A program made the position numbers and the translations under genes. From positions 1-5,558 of the forward strand of contig SLLF01000336.1 of the NCBI GenBank assembly GCA_007134175.1: 5,558 nt of DNA. The letters are read 5' to 3'. The DNA is from Kiritimatiellia bacterium. GTDB lineage: Bacteria; Verrucomicrobiota; Kiritimatiellia; SLAD01. Under the pieces are notes generated by a model that saw nothing but the letters and a program-made list of their open reading frames with translations, was not told where the DNA came from and did no database searches. Of the stretch, positions 5,164 to 5,558 are shown piece after piece (position 1 is the stretch's first letter; every line of letters begins with the position of its first letter).

Positions 5164-5191
5164 TCTGGGTGTTAATCTGTAGTGGAGTGTT

Positions 5192-5558
5192 ATGAAACGA
5201 TTGCTATGCTTGGCGTTACTACTTGGTTCCACCGTTAGCACGCAGGCCGTCATTGTGGCTGGGGCGCGCGGGGGCGGTGATAATCTCAACAACACGACGC
5301 GGGCGGAGTTAGAGACCATTGTTGATGATGGTTTCTTTTTTTTTTTTGTTTTCACGTTAGGGGCGGGAAATGGTGTCTACCTCGGGTATAGTCCGGATCC
5401 GGGGGGACCAGTCGGCTATGCGCTTACGGCCATGCACATTGATCTTCAAGGTGCCACCACGCTAACTATCGAAGGCGAAACGTACGATATACTGGGCAGC
5501 AGAACGGCGATAGACAGCTCGGATCTGGCGTTGATCCGCTTTAGGCACACAACCAATC
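5192..5558 (+). CDS. Secreted trypsin-like (S1) serine protease, N-terminal part
   Basis: The first 122 residues of an exported protein run off the right edge. A Sec signal peptide (MKRLLCLALLLG...) probably ends at TQA (17-19). Further on, GNGVYLGY (60-66) and GYALTAMHI (75-83) fit the strand and catalytic-His motif of trypsin-like proteases (usually TAAH), giving His82. SSDLALIRF (109-117) fits the catalytic-Asp segment, giving Asp111. The Ser motif would lie beyond the window. IVAG near the start (21-24) resembles the IVGG of mature proteases, but the spacing to His82 is long, so I do not rely on it. A 12-T tract (5336-5347) encodes four of five consecutive Phe (48-52) within FFFFFVF and leaves the frame open. 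The promoter and GGAG site upstream support the start. S1 family is likely; substrate unknown. An inactive homologue remains possible until the Ser is seen. Confidence 0.75.
   Translation, partial: MKRLLCLALLLGSTVSTQAVIVAGARGGGDNLNNTTRAELETIVDDGFFFFFVFTLGAGNGVYLGYSPDPGGPVGYALTAMHIDLQGATTLTIEGETYDILGSRTAIDSSDLALIRFRHTTN

Larger units (their letters stand above)
4597..5191. other. Long intergenic region with a small ORF, inverted motifs and promoters
   Basis: About 600 bases separate the HEAT-like gene and the protease, which point away from each other. The stretch holds a 36-codon minus-strand ORF with its own promoter (4719-4891), an inverted pair of 18-base motifs (4660-4677 and 5116-5133), a hairpin GCGCGG/CCGCGC (4985-5003), a long hairpin (5059-5130) and the protease promoter (5135-5163). 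No tRNA, rRNA or CRISPR pattern is visible. Longer plus-strand frames here lack initiation signals and protein-like composition. Confidence 0.6.

Noticed and set aside
1..5558. CRISPR array, tRNA or rRNA
   Set aside because: No regularly spaced direct repeats and no cloverleaf or rRNA-like conserved segments were seen on either strand.

Overview
The window looks like bacterial chromosome from a fairly GC-rich, probably Gram-negative organism: a substrate-binding lipoprotein with Asp at +2, a Sec-exported trypsin-like protease and a probable NuoI start. Taxonomy is not fixed by anything visible. A PVC-group bacterium (Verrucomicrobiota or Kiritimatiellota) is only an impression from the protease style and the structured intergenic repeats.

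Layout. At the left edge (1-137, minus) is the N-terminal fragment of a probable NADH-quinone oxidoreductase subunit I. Next is a tight minus-strand operon for a cluster A-I metal ABC importer of the manganese/iron type: binding lipoprotein (2067-2978, possibly extended to 3125), ATPase (1288-2070) and permease (359-1291). Each stop codon overlaps the next start. Diverging from it (3249-3941, plus) is a DtxR/MntR-family metalloregulator with a C-terminal FeoA/SH3-like domain. Tail to tail with the regulator is an unrecognised, HEAT-like helical protein (3952-4596, minus). A roughly 600-base stretch (4597-5191) follows. It holds a well-signalled 36-codon ORF, an inverted pair of 18-base motifs, a long hairpin and a promoter. 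At the right edge (5192-5558, plus) is the start of a secreted trypsin-like serine protease, cut by the window end and carrying a 12-T tract in its coding sequence.

How it works together. The central block reads as a self-contained Mn(II)/Fe(II) uptake and sensing module. When metal is plentiful the regulator should bind near 3147-3182, where an AT-rich 36-base imperfect dyad contains overlapping, divergent promoters for the regulator and the importer. The first importer gene is odd: a GC-rich, multi-hairpin repeat-like segment lies between the best promoter/ribosome-binding site and the lipoprotein signal peptide, and the reading frame stays open through it. I see no wholly new multi-gene system. 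The most unusual items are that insertion, the poly-T tract in the protease and the small ORF.
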